From: Pedobacter riviphilus
GTDB taxonomy: Bacteria; Bacteroidota; Bacteroidia; Sphingobacteriales; Sphingobacteriaceae
Assembly: GCF_014692875.1 (NCBI RefSeq)
Contig: NZ_CP061171.1
Coordinates: 1,116,001-1,180,000, forward strand
Direction: 5' to 3'
DNA: 64,000 nt
In this document: piece by piece, positions 44,671-55,380 of the stretch
Numbering within the stretch: position 1 is the stretch's first letter
How the letters are laid out: every line of letters starts with the position of its first letter
Position numbers and translations under genes: made by a program
Notes under the pieces: generated by a model
Database searches by the model: none
Told to the model about the DNA's origin: nothing
Seen by the model: the letters and a program-made list of their open reading frames with translations, nothing else

Positions 44671-45480
44671 CTATGTAAAAAGCCAAACATTTTTATTTGC
44701 CGTGTTCACATTTTTAAAGAAAAGATTGGGATTGATTTCTGTAAGGGATTTGAAATCTTTGATAAGATGAGATTGATCAAAAAAAAGGTTCTCGCACGAC
44801 AGTTCAGTTAGGCTTTTTAAACCTTGATATTTGTTAATTACGTTTCTGAACCGGAATATTTTCCTGTATTCAATTAGAGATTTGCCTAAGTTCTTCTGAA
44901 CTAAATTGTTTAAATGTTTTCTAGAAATATGATGTTTTTTAGCAATGTCTTCGATCTTGATGTTAGACTCAGTGTCTAATAAGATAGTTTTCATAAATGC
45001 CAGGTCTTTCGTCATCAATTTTGACAACCAATAATCTTCAAGGGCATCTATTTGCAATGGTCTTTTGGCAATGTGAAAAATTTTACCCATCTCATCTTTA
45101 AAGTCTAAAAATTGTGGAATAAATTCTGTCATTTTTTTTTGAGAGAACATTGTTTCCAGATTATTTACAAAATAATTAATGCCGAGCGGTTTGAAGTAAA
45201 TGGTAATCTCTTGGAAGGGTCCTGTATAATGCACTTCTATTGGATTTCTGTATCGATACGCGAAACTCGCATATATATTATTATCACAAGAGGGCTCAAT
45301 AGAAATTTTATTAATGTCTAGTTTTACTTTAGAATTAAGATTTACGGTAACAATGCCGTAATTGTTTGGAAATGTCGTGTAGGCTTTAATCGCTCCAGGT
45401 CCATGATCGTTTAAAAAATAATAACCTTCAATATATTGTTTTAAGATGTCGTTTTCTGGCGTATAAAAATGTAATTCCAA
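44671..45480 (-). CDS. AraC family transcriptional regulator
   Basis: A 269-residue protein. About residues 1-150 form a beta-rich N-terminal domain (a DUF6597-like layout), followed by the AraC DNA-binding domain: the first helix-turn-helix is in IKIEDIAKKHHISRKHLNNL and the second in LTELSCENLFFDQSHLIKDF. It may control the serine hydrolase gene just downstream, or itself. The signal is unknown. Confidence 0.85.
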   Translation of the reverse strand: MELHFYTPENDILKQYIEGYYFLNDHGPGAIKAYTTFPNNYGIVTVNLNSKVKLDINKISIEPSCDNNIYASFAYRYRNPIEVHYTGPFQEITIYFKPLGINYFVNNLETMFSQKKMTEFIPQFLDFKDEMGKIFHIAKRPLQIDALEDYWLSKLMTKDLAFMKTILLDTESNIKIEDIAKKHHISRKHLNNLVQKNLGKSLIEYRKIFRFRNVINKYQGLKSLTELSCENLFFDQSHLIKDFKSLTEINPNLFFKNVNTANKNVWLFT

Positions 45481-46124
45481 GGTGTTTTTTTTTAAATCTA
45501 TTTATAGTAAATAGACACGCAAAAAATCTTAAAGTGACAGAATGTATTGATTTAATTTTATTTAGGAAATGTTGAAGGAGAAATGCAAAACTACTTCTTT
45601 TTACATATGCCATTTTTTTGTTCTATTATAATCTGGTCAAGGCGATTTAATTGAAAATCACCTTGACTTTAACACCTGACGAACCAAAACAGATTTAATC
45701 TTCTATGATTTTTTAAAGCAATTAGAGAATCTATCAGATTAAAAAGATGGGAAAATTTGAGCGGGTAAATGGCTTTTAATCTCTTGAAGGAATAAATATG
45801 AACCTGTTGAAGAAAATAAACACGAGGGGGTATTATAAAAGAGGTATCCGAACTAGCAGGCTTGGAAACTTATACAATGTGCTCATAATAATTTTGATGG
45901 AAGCTCTTGGATATTAAGCTTAAGCATTTATTAGCTGATTGAGCCACCGCTGGATTTAGTGCGGCCCTTTTTACTATCCTATTTGATTTTGATTCTAGCT
46001 TAATTCTTATAAATTTGCTGTGGCCAAATGCACTAACTTAATACCATACCGGCGGAAATCCCTTTTTCTTACATCCCATTCCAATTTGCATTAACCAGTT
46101 TAACTATCCCATAATAAAATAAGC
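45481..46124. other. Intergenic region upstream of the utilization locus
   Basis: About 644 bp without a convincing gene. A short ORF near 45798 (MNLLKKINTRGYYKR) has no recognised relatives. The AT content is normal for the genome. The right end should contain the sigma-factor promoter, but I see no exact TAnnTTTG close to the ATG at 46125. Confidence 0.45.
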
Positions 46125-46685
46125 ATGTCTAATAAAAACGGCGAAGATGTTGTTGATGTTTTACAACCAGAGCAGCTTTTCAAAAAGCTTTACCGGCGTT
46201 TATACGATTTTGCATATTACCTTTTAAAGGATAAAGAATTGGCTGAAGATGTGGCACAGGATGCTTTCGTGGTTTATCTGGAGCAACAGAAAAGTATCGC
46301 TACCAATTTCAACGTGGTAAAATCATTTTTATACACCACTGTAAAAAATGCCTGTTTAAATAAAATCAGGCACAATAATGTGGTTAATGTTTATCATAAA
46401 AACAATCCGCCGGATATTTATTCCGATCCGCAAATCTTGGAAGGCATTATCCATACCGAGATTGTTGCCGAGATTTATGATCAGATCAATGCGCTTCCAC
46501 CGGGATGCGCTATGGTAATCAGGTATGGTTATTTAGAAGGACTAAGCAATAGCGAAATTGCCAAACTGATGAATATTAGCATCAATACGGTTAAAAGCCA
46601 GAAAAAGCGTGCATTATCTTTAATGAAAGTACATCTCGGAAAGGCTGCAATGGCACTTTTCGCTGCGATGTATCTCCATCATTAA
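46125..46685 (+). CDS. RNA polymerase ECF sigma-70 factor, FecI-like
   Basis: A 186-residue sigma factor with region 2 (residues about 15-80: DFAYYLLKDKELAEDVAQDA, then FLYTTVKNACLNKIRH) and region 4 (about 120-175: LPPGCAMVIRYGYLEGLSNS then SINTVKSQKKRALSL). It has no extra C-terminal domain, as in Bacteroidota sigma factors that pair with FecR. It should drive the susC operon once freed from FecR. The FecR gene follows after 67 bp. Confidence 0.93.
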   Translation: MSNKNGEDVVDVLQPEQLFKKLYRRLYDFAYYLLKDKELAEDVAQDAFVVYLEQQKSIATNFNVVKSFLYTTVKNACLNKIRHNNVVNVYHKNNPPDIYSDPQILEGIIHTEIVAEIYDQINALPPGCAMVIRYGYLEGLSNSEIAKLMNISINTVKSQKKRALSLMKVHLGKAAMALFAAMYLHH

Positions 46686-46752
46686 TTTTTTAAAATTATT
46701 TTCCACCCTTTTTTACCCTTCGGGTTTCTTAGTTGTATAGCCATACAACACG

Positions 46753-47916
46753 ATGAAAGAAGAAGCCTTTGAATTGTCTGCATTAATTTCCGGATACCTG
46801 CTTTGTACCTTAACCACGGAAGAGGAGGAACGATTAAAGTTGCTTTTGGCAGCAGATGAAGAAAGGTATAAACTATTGGAAGCTTACCGTGCTGCTGGCC
46901 CTACTGCAGCGCGCCTGGCCAACATGGATAGTGTGAATATAGACGAGGCCTGGCGCAGGGTTAATAACCGTTTTCAGGGAGCTAAGATTGTTCCGCGTAA
47001 AAATCGGTATGCATGGCTTAAATATGCGGCTATTTTCGTCGCAATTATCGGCGTTTCCATTTTCTATTTCAATTTAAATAAAACTGATCCGGGAATTGTT
47101 CCCGATATTACCAAAACCTACCGCAATGATGTTTTGCCAGCCACCCAAATCGCTAAACTGATTCTTTCTGATGGAACCCAAATCGCATTAGATAAAGAAA
47201 AGAAGGTAATCGGCGGTGAAAAAGGAACAACTATTGTGAGTAATCAGGGTGAGATCAGTTATGGGCAATCGGCAACTAATTTACTTGCAGCTGCAAACTA
47301 CAATACACTCATTGTACCTAAGGCAGGGACTTATAAGATAACCTTACCTGATGGCTCAAAAGTCATGTTGAACGCCATGTCGGAATTGAAATTCCCGGTT
47401 AGTTTTGCGGGTAATGAGCGATCGGTAAGTTTAAAGGGCGAAGCCTATTTCGAAGTAGCCAAGGATGCTGCCCGTCCCTTTAAAGTTAAACTTAACGAAT
47501 CGGAAGTTGAAGTTTTAGGTACCCATTTTAACGTATCGGCCTATAACCAAACCGCAAAAACCACTCTTTTAGAAGGATCGGTTAAGGTGAGTAATGGAAA
47601 AAGCAGCCATATCCTTATTCCCGGTAAACAGGCATTATCCGATCAGCAAAATATCGCAGTTGCAAAGGGCGATGTAGACAAAGCTGTGGCCTGGTGTAAA
47701 GACGATTTCTATTTCAGCAATGATGCACTCGAGCCAGTTATGACTGAAATAAGCAGATGGTATGATTTAAAGCTCGTTTACAAAAAGAAAATACCGGAAA
47801 TCCATATTACCGGACATGTAAGCAGAAAGGTTAAATTAAGTGAAGTACTGGATATGCTTAAAGATGTAAGTAACCTCTCTTTCGGTATAGAAGGCCGGAA
47901 CCTGATTATCAATTAA
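46753..47916 (+). CDS. FecR family anti-sigma factor
   Basis: A 387-residue protein. Residues 1-85 are the cytoplasmic sigma-binding part, 86-107 the membrane helix (YAWLKYAAIFVAIIGVSIFY), about 185-285 the FecR domain (LPDGSKVMLNAMSELKFPV) and 315-387 the DUF4974 domain typical of Bacteroidota. It carries the signal from the STN domain of the SusC transporter across the periplasm to the sigma factor encoded just upstream. Confidence 0.93.
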   Translation: MKEEAFELSALISGYLLCTLTTEEEERLKLLLAADEERYKLLEAYRAAGPTAARLANMDSVNIDEAWRRVNNRFQGAKIVPRKNRYAWLKYAAIFVAIIGVSIFYFNLNKTDPGIVPDITKTYRNDVLPATQIAKLILSDGTQIALDKEKKVIGGEKGTTIVSNQGEISYGQSATNLLAAANYNTLIVPKAGTYKITLPDGSKVMLNAMSELKFPVSFAGNERSVSLKGEAYFEVAKDAARPFKVKLNESEVEVLGTHFNVSAYNQTAKTTLLEGSVKVSNGKSSHILIPGKQALSDQQNIAVAKGDVDKAVAWCKDDFYFSNDALEPVMTEISRWYDLKLVYKKKIPEIHITGHVSRKVKLSEVLDMLKDVSNLSFGIEGRNLIIN

Positions 47917-47986
47917 CCAAATATAAACTAAACCGAAAAAATATGATGTAAAAATAGACAGAACCACCTATGTCTGAAGAAATGAA

Positions 47987-48014
47987 TACCGGAAGTGTAC
48001 CACCACCTCCGGTA
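47987..48014 (+). promoter_or_regulatory. Hairpin between fecR and susC
   Basis: TACCGGA (47987-47993) pairs with TCCGGTA (48008-48014), then GTG with CAC after one mismatch. There is no T-run after it, so it is not an intrinsic terminator. It may protect or process the mRNA or set the FecR-to-SusC ratio. Confidence 0.45.
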
Positions 48015-48081
48015 AATAATTCAGGCACGAAAAAATAGTATAAAACCGAACTTATTTCTCTAACCTAAATCAAACGAAAGT

Positions 48082-51000
48082 ATGAATTTCTTTTGTCGTA
48101 GACAAAATATTGCCCATCGGGAAGCAATTTCCGGTATACCTATAGTGATCAGAATTATGAAACTTGTTAGCCTTTTAATCTTTATACTTCAAATTGGAGT
48201 ATTCGCCAACGGAAGGGCACAGCAGGTTAATATTTCGGTAAAAAATGCGGAGCTAAAAACCGTTTTTGCCGAATTGAATAAACAAACCCGTTACCGGTTT
48301 CTTTATAACGAAGAAACCATCCAAAAAGCTTTGCCGGTTACCTTTAAAGTAAGCAATTCCGATATCAATACCGCTTTAAGTAAAGCCTTGCAAGGCTCAG
48401 GTTTAGGGTTCAGGATTCATGGCGAAACCATCACCATTTTAGAAACGGATAAAATGAAGCCGGTAGCACCAATGGCATTAACCATTACCGGAACAGTAAA
48501 AGACACCTCAGGGCTTGCACTGCCTGGTGTAACGGTACAGGTTAAAAATAAACCTACTATCGGTACCGCTACCGATGGGAACGGGGCCTTTGTGTTAAAA
48601 GGAGTGCCCGAAGAAGCGGTATTGGTTTTTAGCTTGCTAAGCTACAAGAGCCAGGAATTGCCCCTAAACGGCCGTAAGGTGCTAAATGTGGTGCTTAGAA
48701 ACGATGAAGCCAACCTGAATGATGTAGTGGTAGTTGGATTTGGTAAGCAAAAAAAGAGTAGCCTGGTAAGTTCAGTTGCTTCGGTAAAAGGCGATGCGCT
48801 ACGCATACCTACACGTAGCCTAACCAACGCCATTGCCGGCCAGGTACCGGGTATTATCGCTATTCAACGGTCTGGAGAGCCAGGTTATGATAACGCCGAA
48901 TTCTGGATCAGGGGGTAAGTTCTTTTGCCGGCGGAACCAATCCGCTTGTACTGGTTGACGGGATACCCCGCTCCATGACCGATATCGAACCAGATGAAAT
49001 TGAAACCTTTAACGTATTAAAAGATGCAGCAGCCACTGCAGTATATGGGGCAGAGGGAGCCAATGGTGTAATTTTAATTACTTCTAAGCGTGGTGCAGTA
49101 CAAAAGACAAAAATTACCTACCGCGGCGAGTATACACAGAATAAACCAACCAGGCTTCCGGAGTTTATGGATTCGTACGATTACCTTTTTGCTTATAATG
49201 AAGCATTGCGCAATGAAGATAGTCCGGTATTTAAAACAGATGAGCAGCTGGCCTTGTATAAAAACGGATCAGATCCTGATCTATATCCGAATACCAAATT
49301 TCTGGATGTTATGCTTAGGGATAATACCTTTAATACCCGCCATACTTTAAATTTCAGGGGTGGCGGCGATATTGCTAAGTTTTTTGTTTCCGGGGCCTAT
49401 TATCAGGAAAACGGGGTTTTTAAATCTAACCCTAACAATATTTATGATAATAATCTGGGACTTAAACGTTATAATCTGCGTAGTAATATTGATTTAAACG
49501 TTACCAAAACAACCGTGTTGGGGTAGATTTGAGTGGACAGTACCTTTTAACCAACTATCCTGGTACCGGAACTGCAACCATATTTTCGCGGATGATGGGT
49601 GTGCCGGGTTATCTTTTTCCGGCGGTTTATTCTGATGGTACGATAGCTGGTCACCCTGGTATTCCAAGCTCCAACAGGGTAAATCCATATAACTTATTAA
49701 TGGAGTCTGGTTACGCAAAAGAATGGCGAACAAGTCTGCAATCCAAATTATCTTTAGATCAGAAGCTGGATTTTATAACTAAAGGACTGAGCTTTAAGGG
49801 GATTGTTAGCTTTGATGCCACCATGAATTATTACATGAACAGGCTAAAATCTCCCAAACAGTTCAATGCAACCTCAAGAGATGCTAATGGTAAATTGATC
49901 TTTACTCAGGTTGGAAATCCTGAGACAACTTTAGGCGAGCCGGTAGAATCAAGCAATGGCCAGAAAAACATCTATTTAGAGAGTTCATTAAATTATAACC
50001 GGATTTTCGCAAACGACCATACCGTTGGTGCAATGCTGTTAACCTACCAGAAAGAAGCCCAGCAACAAGGTGAAGCCCTGGCCTTTAAAAAGCAAGCCTA
50101 TGTAGGCCGGGTAACTTACAATTATGCCAACCGTTATTCTATAGAAGGGAATTTTGGTATTACAGGTAGTGAAGCTTTTTCACCTGAAAACCGGTTTGGA
50201 TTTTTCCCTGCGGTAGGTGGTGCCTGGTTTGCCAGCAATGAGCCTTTTTACCCTGAAGCTTTACGTAAAGTAGTATCATCGTTAAAATTCAGGGCATCTG
50301 TTGGTAAAACAGGTAACGATAATACTGGCGGGGCAAGGTTCCTTTACCGCGGTACCTATACCACTGGTACTACCGGCTACTCGATTGGAATTGGTGGCAC
50401 TGGCTCCCTTAATGGTTTAAATGGTATTGTAGAGGGACGTTTTGAGGCACCCGATTTAACCTGGGAGATAGAAAACAAACGGAATTACGGGATAGATATC
50501 GAATTTTTTAAAGGCGCTGTCGATTTTTCTGTCGATTATTTCAATAACCTGCGTTCCAGTATTTTACTACAACGCCGTACTGTTTCAGGTGTTACCGGAT
50601 TCAGACAGTCGCCATGGCAAAACTTTGGTTCAGTGTCTAACAAGGGGATGGACGGATCAGTTAACATTAAACAAAATATTGGCGAGCTGAAATTAACGGC
50701 AAGGGGCAACTTAACTATTGCCAAAAATAAAATACTTGAGATTGATGAGCTGCCACAGCCTTATCCCTGGATGAACCAAACCGGCACAAGTATAGGGGAG
50801 TGGAACCTGTATACAGCGGACGGTTTATATACCGATAACGATTTTACCATGACTACCGATGCCGTAGGGAAACGCATTTATACTTTAAAACCAGGATTGC
50901 CGGTAAGCACCCTTGGAGGAGTAGTTAGACCCGGCGATATTAAATACAAGGATTTAAACGGCGATGGGAAGATCGATAATTTTGACCGCAGTTATTATAC

Positions 51001-51516
51001 AGGTAGCAACCCTGCAAACCCGGGCATAGTATATGGATTTGGCCTAAACGCCGAATATAAAGGCTTTTACGGAAGTATCTTTTTTCAGGGCGTAGCCAAA
51101 ACTTCAACCGTATTTGGCCAAAATGCCGCAGGTAACTTTTTCCCATTTACGTTTGGTGTCGAAGAATCAAATTTAAGGGCTGAAGTGGCAGACAGGTGGA
51201 CAGAAGCTAATCCCAGCCAAAATGTAATGTTCCCAAGGTTACATTCTATCAGTTTTTCAAACAACCAGGTAGCGAGCACCTGGTGGCTGCGCGATGCCAG
51301 TTTTATACGTTTAAAAAATATCGAACTGGGTTATCGTTTCCCTAAAAAAATGCTGCGGAAAATTGGTTTCGAAACCGGCAGGATATACTTAATGGGAATA
51401 ATATCGCTGTTTGGGATAACATCAAAATGTGGGATCCTGAAATCGGCAACGCTAATGAGGGGCTAAATTACCCCATTCCGCGTTCGTACACCATCGGCAT
51501 TGAGTTTAATTTATAA
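48082..51516 (+). pseudogene. SusC/RagA family TonB-linked outer membrane protein with STN domain, frame broken three times
   Basis: About 1,145 residues after three repairs: one G near 48917 (ATCAGGGGGTAAG), one G near 49523 (TTGGGGTAG) and one A near 51394 (TTAATGGG). Its layout is signal peptide, STN domain (about residues 55-130, LKTVFAELNKQTRYRFLYN), carboxypeptidase-like domain (ITGTVKDTSGLALPGVTV), TonB plug and a 22-strand barrel, ending SYTIGIEFNL. It imports oligosaccharides with SusD and, through STN, signals to FecR. All three shifts are one missing base, so the gene is probably intact in the cell. Confidence 0.9.
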
Positions 51517-51530
51517 TATCCAAAGAAGAA

Positions 51531-53408
51531 ATGATGAAATCAAAAATATATAAAGCCCTATTGCTGTGCTGCATAATCATAAGCATGGGTTCGTGCAGTA
51601 AAAATTATTTAAATGTATCTGATGAACTTGCCGGTCAGCTTACACTCGACCAGATTTTTTCTACCCCAGCTAATGCACGTGCTTTCCACCGCAATATTTT
51701 TGCAGGTATTGGCACTTCATCGGCAATGGTATTTAATACAAGCACCGGAGCCGTTAGGGGAGTAGACAACCCATGGCCAGCTTTTACCGATGAGAACAGA
51801 AACCAGCAAGGTGCTTTCAGGGTAGAGCCACCTGCGGGGTTCAATGCTTCAAATGCGCCTTTTAGTCGATGGGATTTATACCTGTATATCCGGCAGGCCA
51901 ATGTTTTTATGGCCAACGCTAAGATTATACCCCGTGTTGGTGGTACCTCATCGGGTGGTACCGTTGCCGATGCTATTGAAGAGCCGGAATACAAAAAACT
52001 AATGGCACAAGCCAGGTTCTTAAGGGCTTATTATCACTATTTGTTGTTCGAACTGTATGGGCCAGTTCCGATTATGGACAAGACTGTTAACCCTAATGAT
52101 GCCGATCTGGATTTTGAACGCAACAGTGTGGATGAAGTGGTTAATTTTGTGACTAAGGAGATGGATGCTGTAGCCCCAGAGCTGGATGAATATATTCCCC
52201 TAACCGATATCAATAACCTTGCATTGCCAACTAAAGGTGTTGCACTCGCTGTAAAGGCCAAAATACTGGTTATGGCTGCCAGCCCATTGTACAACGGTGG
52301 TTTTGCTGAAGCTATGGCCTTAACCAATAAGAGTGGTAAGAGGTTGTTTCCGGCAAAAGATGATAACAAATGGCTAAAGGCAGTTAGCGCGCTTCAGGAT
52401 TTCATTAATTTCTCGGTTGGCAAATATGATTTGTACCGAGAATTTACTGCGGGTGTTTTAGATCCCGATAAATCTATTTATCAGCTGTTTCAGGCCATGA
52501 ACAGTGAAGTAATCTGGGCAAGTGGCAATGAAGCTTACGGTAGTATTTCTTCGGGAGATGGTTTGGTACGCCGGGCAACCCCGCGTAGCCAGGGCGGTTA
52601 CGGAAATGTGGGCCCTACACAGGAATTGGTAGATGCTTTTTTTATGAAAAACGGTAAATCTATTAACGATCCGGGATCGGGGTACAGCGAGGTAGGTTTT
52701 TCTACTGTAACCGAGGTGCCTGCAGGAAGATCGGAGGCCGGAACTTTTAACATGTACGTAAACCGCGAACCCCGTTTTTATGCTTCTATTGTTTATCATG
52801 GAAAAAGATGGCCCGTAACCAATGCGCTCATTAAGTTTACCAAGGGAAATGGTAATGATATTGCTTCTAACTATTCGATTACTGGATACAACATGTACAA
52901 ACGTTTAAATAGAACCGTAAGCCAGTCGGTAACCACTGCACCAAAAAGTTTTTACCGCCCTTCTTTTATCTTTCGTTTAGCAGAATTCTACCTTTTATAT
53001 GCCGAGGCATTAAATGAAGTTAATCCTGCAGATCCTAAAATTGCCCAGTATGTAGATTTGGTACGTGAACGCGCGGGTATTCCGAAATGGAGTGTAAGTA
53101 ATCCTGCTATTATTGGCAACCAGGCTTTGCAACGCGAAGCAATAAGAAAGGAAAGCCGCGTAGAGCTTTGCTTTGAAGGGCAGCGGTATTTTGATGTGCG
53201 CAGGTGGATGATCGCCGAAAGTGCTTCAGGACAGGGTGCACAGGGAGGCCCTTTTTATGGTATGAATGTAGGGGCAGAAACTGATGCCGATTTTCTTAAA
53301 CGCACGCAGTACGAAACCAGGGTATTTACCCGTGCCTATTATTTATGGCCTATTCCATTGGCCGAAATTCAGAAAAGTACCAAGCTGATTCAGAATCCTG
53401 GATGGTAA
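51531..53408 (+). CDS. RagB/SusD family nutrient uptake outer membrane lipoprotein
   Basis: A 625-residue surface lipoprotein starting MMKSKIYKALLLCCIIISMG with lipid on Cys22 (SMGSCSK). Helical TPR-like units lie in the first half (RFLRAYYHYLLFELYGPVP) and the typical C-terminal SusD motif is ESRVELCFEGQRYFDVRRW. It forms the lid over SusC and binds glycans. It follows susC by 14 bp and is unbroken. Confidence 0.95.
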   Translation: MMKSKIYKALLLCCIIISMGSCSKNYLNVSDELAGQLTLDQIFSTPANARAFHRNIFAGIGTSSAMVFNTSTGAVRGVDNPWPAFTDENRNQQGAFRVEPPAGFNASNAPFSRWDLYLYIRQANVFMANAKIIPRVGGTSSGGTVADAIEEPEYKKLMAQARFLRAYYHYLLFELYGPVPIMDKTVNPNDADLDFERNSVDEVVNFVTKEMDAVAPELDEYIPLTDINNLALPTKGVALAVKAKILVMAASPLYNGGFAEAMALTNKSGKRLFPAKDDNKWLKAVSALQDFINFSVGKYDLYREFTAGVLDPDKSIYQLFQAMNSEVIWASGNEAYGSISSGDGLVRRATPRSQGGYGNVGPTQELVDAFFMKNGKSINDPGSGYSEVGFSTVTEVPAGRSEAGTFNMYVNREPRFYASIVYHGKRWPVTNALIKFTKGNGNDIASNYSITGYNMYKRLNRTVSQSVTTAPKSFYRPSFIFRLAEFYLLYAEALNEVNPADPKIAQYVDLVRERAGIPKWSVSNPAIIGNQALQREAIRKESRVELCFEGQRYFDVRRWMIAESASGQGAQGGPFYGMNVGAETDADFLKRTQYETRVFTRAYYLWPIPLAEIQKSTKLIQNPGW

Positions 53409-53547
53409 AACGGCCAGGTTTAGAATTCGGCTATTAAAACAGTTTTAAAAATATGCGTTATTTAAAGGCAGCAGCTTAATTGCTGTTGCTTTTATGCATA
53501 AATTTACGGCCTAAAATTGAGTTTATCTCCTACAACCAACCACACAA

Positions 53548-55043
53548 ATGAAAAAGATTATTTTTTTAATTTCCCTGCTTTGCACACAGGCCTATGCACA
53601 GAAAAGCATCGTTAGCATTTCGCCTGGTGATAATGAAAGTACCATTATTAACAAGGCTGCGCATGTAACCCCCTCGCCACGGCAGTTGCGCTGGCAAATG
53701 CTTGAGTTAACGGCTTTTTTTCACTTTGGCATCAATACCTTTACAGATAGGGAATGGGGTGATGGTAAGGAAGATATCAGTATTTTTAATCCCGCGCAAT
53801 TAGATGCAGAACAATGGGTAAAAGCCATAAAAAAGGCTGGTTTTAAACAAGCTATTATTACCGCAAAGCACCATGACGGTTTTTGCTTATGGCCAAGTAA
53901 ATTTACAGCGCACAGCATCAAAAATACACCATATAAACAAGGTAAAGGCGATATTGTAAAAGAAGTAGCCGATGCCTGCAGAAAATATAACATTGGTTTT
54001 GGTGTCTATTTATCGCCCTGGGACCGCAATAATGCTTCGTACGGGACTGATGCTTACAATACTTATTTTGTAAACCAGTTAACCGAACTGCTCACCCAAT
54101 ACGGTAAGGTAGATGAAGTTTGGTTTGATGGTGCAAACGGCGAAGGACCCAATGGTAAAAAGCAGGTTTACGATTTTAACAGCTGGTATACCTTAATCAG
54201 AAAGCTACAACCCCAGGCGGTTATTGCCGTGCAGGGCCCGATGTACGCTGGGTAGGTACCGAAACCGGCGTTGGGCGCGAAACCGAATGGAGTGTATTGC
54301 CTATGGGAGAGCAGAGCCAGGAAAAAATAGCCGCTTTATCTCAAAAAGATGTTAACGTTATCCCAACCTTAACGGGTTCTTACAAAGATCAGGACCGTGG
54401 CAGCCGCAGTAAACTGGTTAATGCAACAGGTTTGGTGTGGTATCCGGCCGAAACAGATGTGAGTATCCGTCCGGGATGGTTTTACCACAGCCATGAGGAT
54501 GCTAAAGTAAAAACACCGGAGAAATTGATGGATATCTATTTCACCTCGGTAGGCAGAAACGGTGTTTTACTCTTAAATATTCCGCCAGATAAAAAAGGCC
54601 TTATTGCAGAAAGTGATGTTAAAAACCTGGCTACTTTTGGCCAGAAAATGAAAAATACATTTAGCCATAATATTGCTCAGGAAGCAACTATCACCTCCAC
54701 GTCAGACAAAGGTTTAAAAGCCATGTTTGATGGTAAATTAAATACGTATTTTACTACAAAAGGACAAGACAGTACAGCTACAATCGAATTAAACTGGGCA
54801 AAAAACAGAATCTTTAACGTGCTTTCCCTGCAGGAAAACATTGCCGTAGGGCAGCGTATTGAAAAGTTCGAAGCCGAATATTTTGATGGTAAGGAATGGA
54901 AGAATTTTGCATTGGGCACTACAGTTGGTTACAAACGATTATTAAAATTTAAGCCTGTTAGCACTAAACAGGTTAGATTTAAAATATTGGCTTCGCGGTT
55001 AAACCCAACCTTAGCCGAATTTGGCCTTTATTTTTTAAAGTAA
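53548..55043 (+). pseudogene. GH29 alpha-L-fucosidase, frame broken once
   Basis: About 498 residues after one repair. It has a signal peptide (MKKIIFLISLLCTQAYA), a GH29 barrel with TAKHHDGFCLWPS, VYLSPWDRN and the nucleophile Asp194 in VDEVWFDGANG, and a C-terminal F5/8-type galactose-binding-like domain (about 54700-55040). The HFGINTF start of the barrel and the extra C-terminal domain fit the GH29-B (alpha-1,3/4) type. The frame is lost near 54240 (GGCCCG); one more C gives GPDVRWVGTETG. It removes terminal L-fucose, probably from glycans taken up by the SusC/D pair. Confidence 0.88.
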
Positions 55044-55132
55044 AAAGATTAGGGTTAGATTAATATCAACACAGCCCAGGGAGGACAATTGTTTTGGCGG
55101 GCTAAACATACTCTTCTGACTATGCGGAAACA

Positions 55133-55289
55133 AAAGTGTGGGATGAAAAAAACATAACTTCATGGTTTGCCGGCAGCGTAAACTGTACATCAACTGCTGT
55201 ACTACCAAAGCGATTTAAATGTTCAAAGTATTCCGGCTACCTACTTGGTAATTTGTGTATTTGAGTCCAGTCAGCACCTGCTCCTTTAA
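55133..55289 (+). pseudogene. Remnant of a TlpA/AhpC-type thioredoxin-like protein (possible)
   Basis: Frame-shifted pieces read VWDEKNITSWFAGSVNC and then LNVQSIPATYLV, the latter matching the cis-Pro region of TlpA/ResA-type redoxins, where YxVxxIPATYLID is usual. The N-terminal CxxC part is missing. The 337-bp gap between the fucosidase and the AraC gene has no other gene. Confidence 0.4.
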
Positions 55290-55380
55290 CTTGCCAGTAC
55301 TTGTTTGCAGATTTCCCGGCGGTCTAGGTTTTCTACCCCGTCTGTCTTAACTTTAGCGCGAGAAGAAATTGTAAAAAGAA

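Noticed and set aside
45798..45880. Short ORF in the gap before the sigma factor
   Set aside because: No similarity to any family I know, and no promoter or conserved pattern is visible.
48082..51516. Three separate short outer-membrane genes
   Set aside because: The three frames are consecutive parts of one SusC protein and join with one base added at each break.
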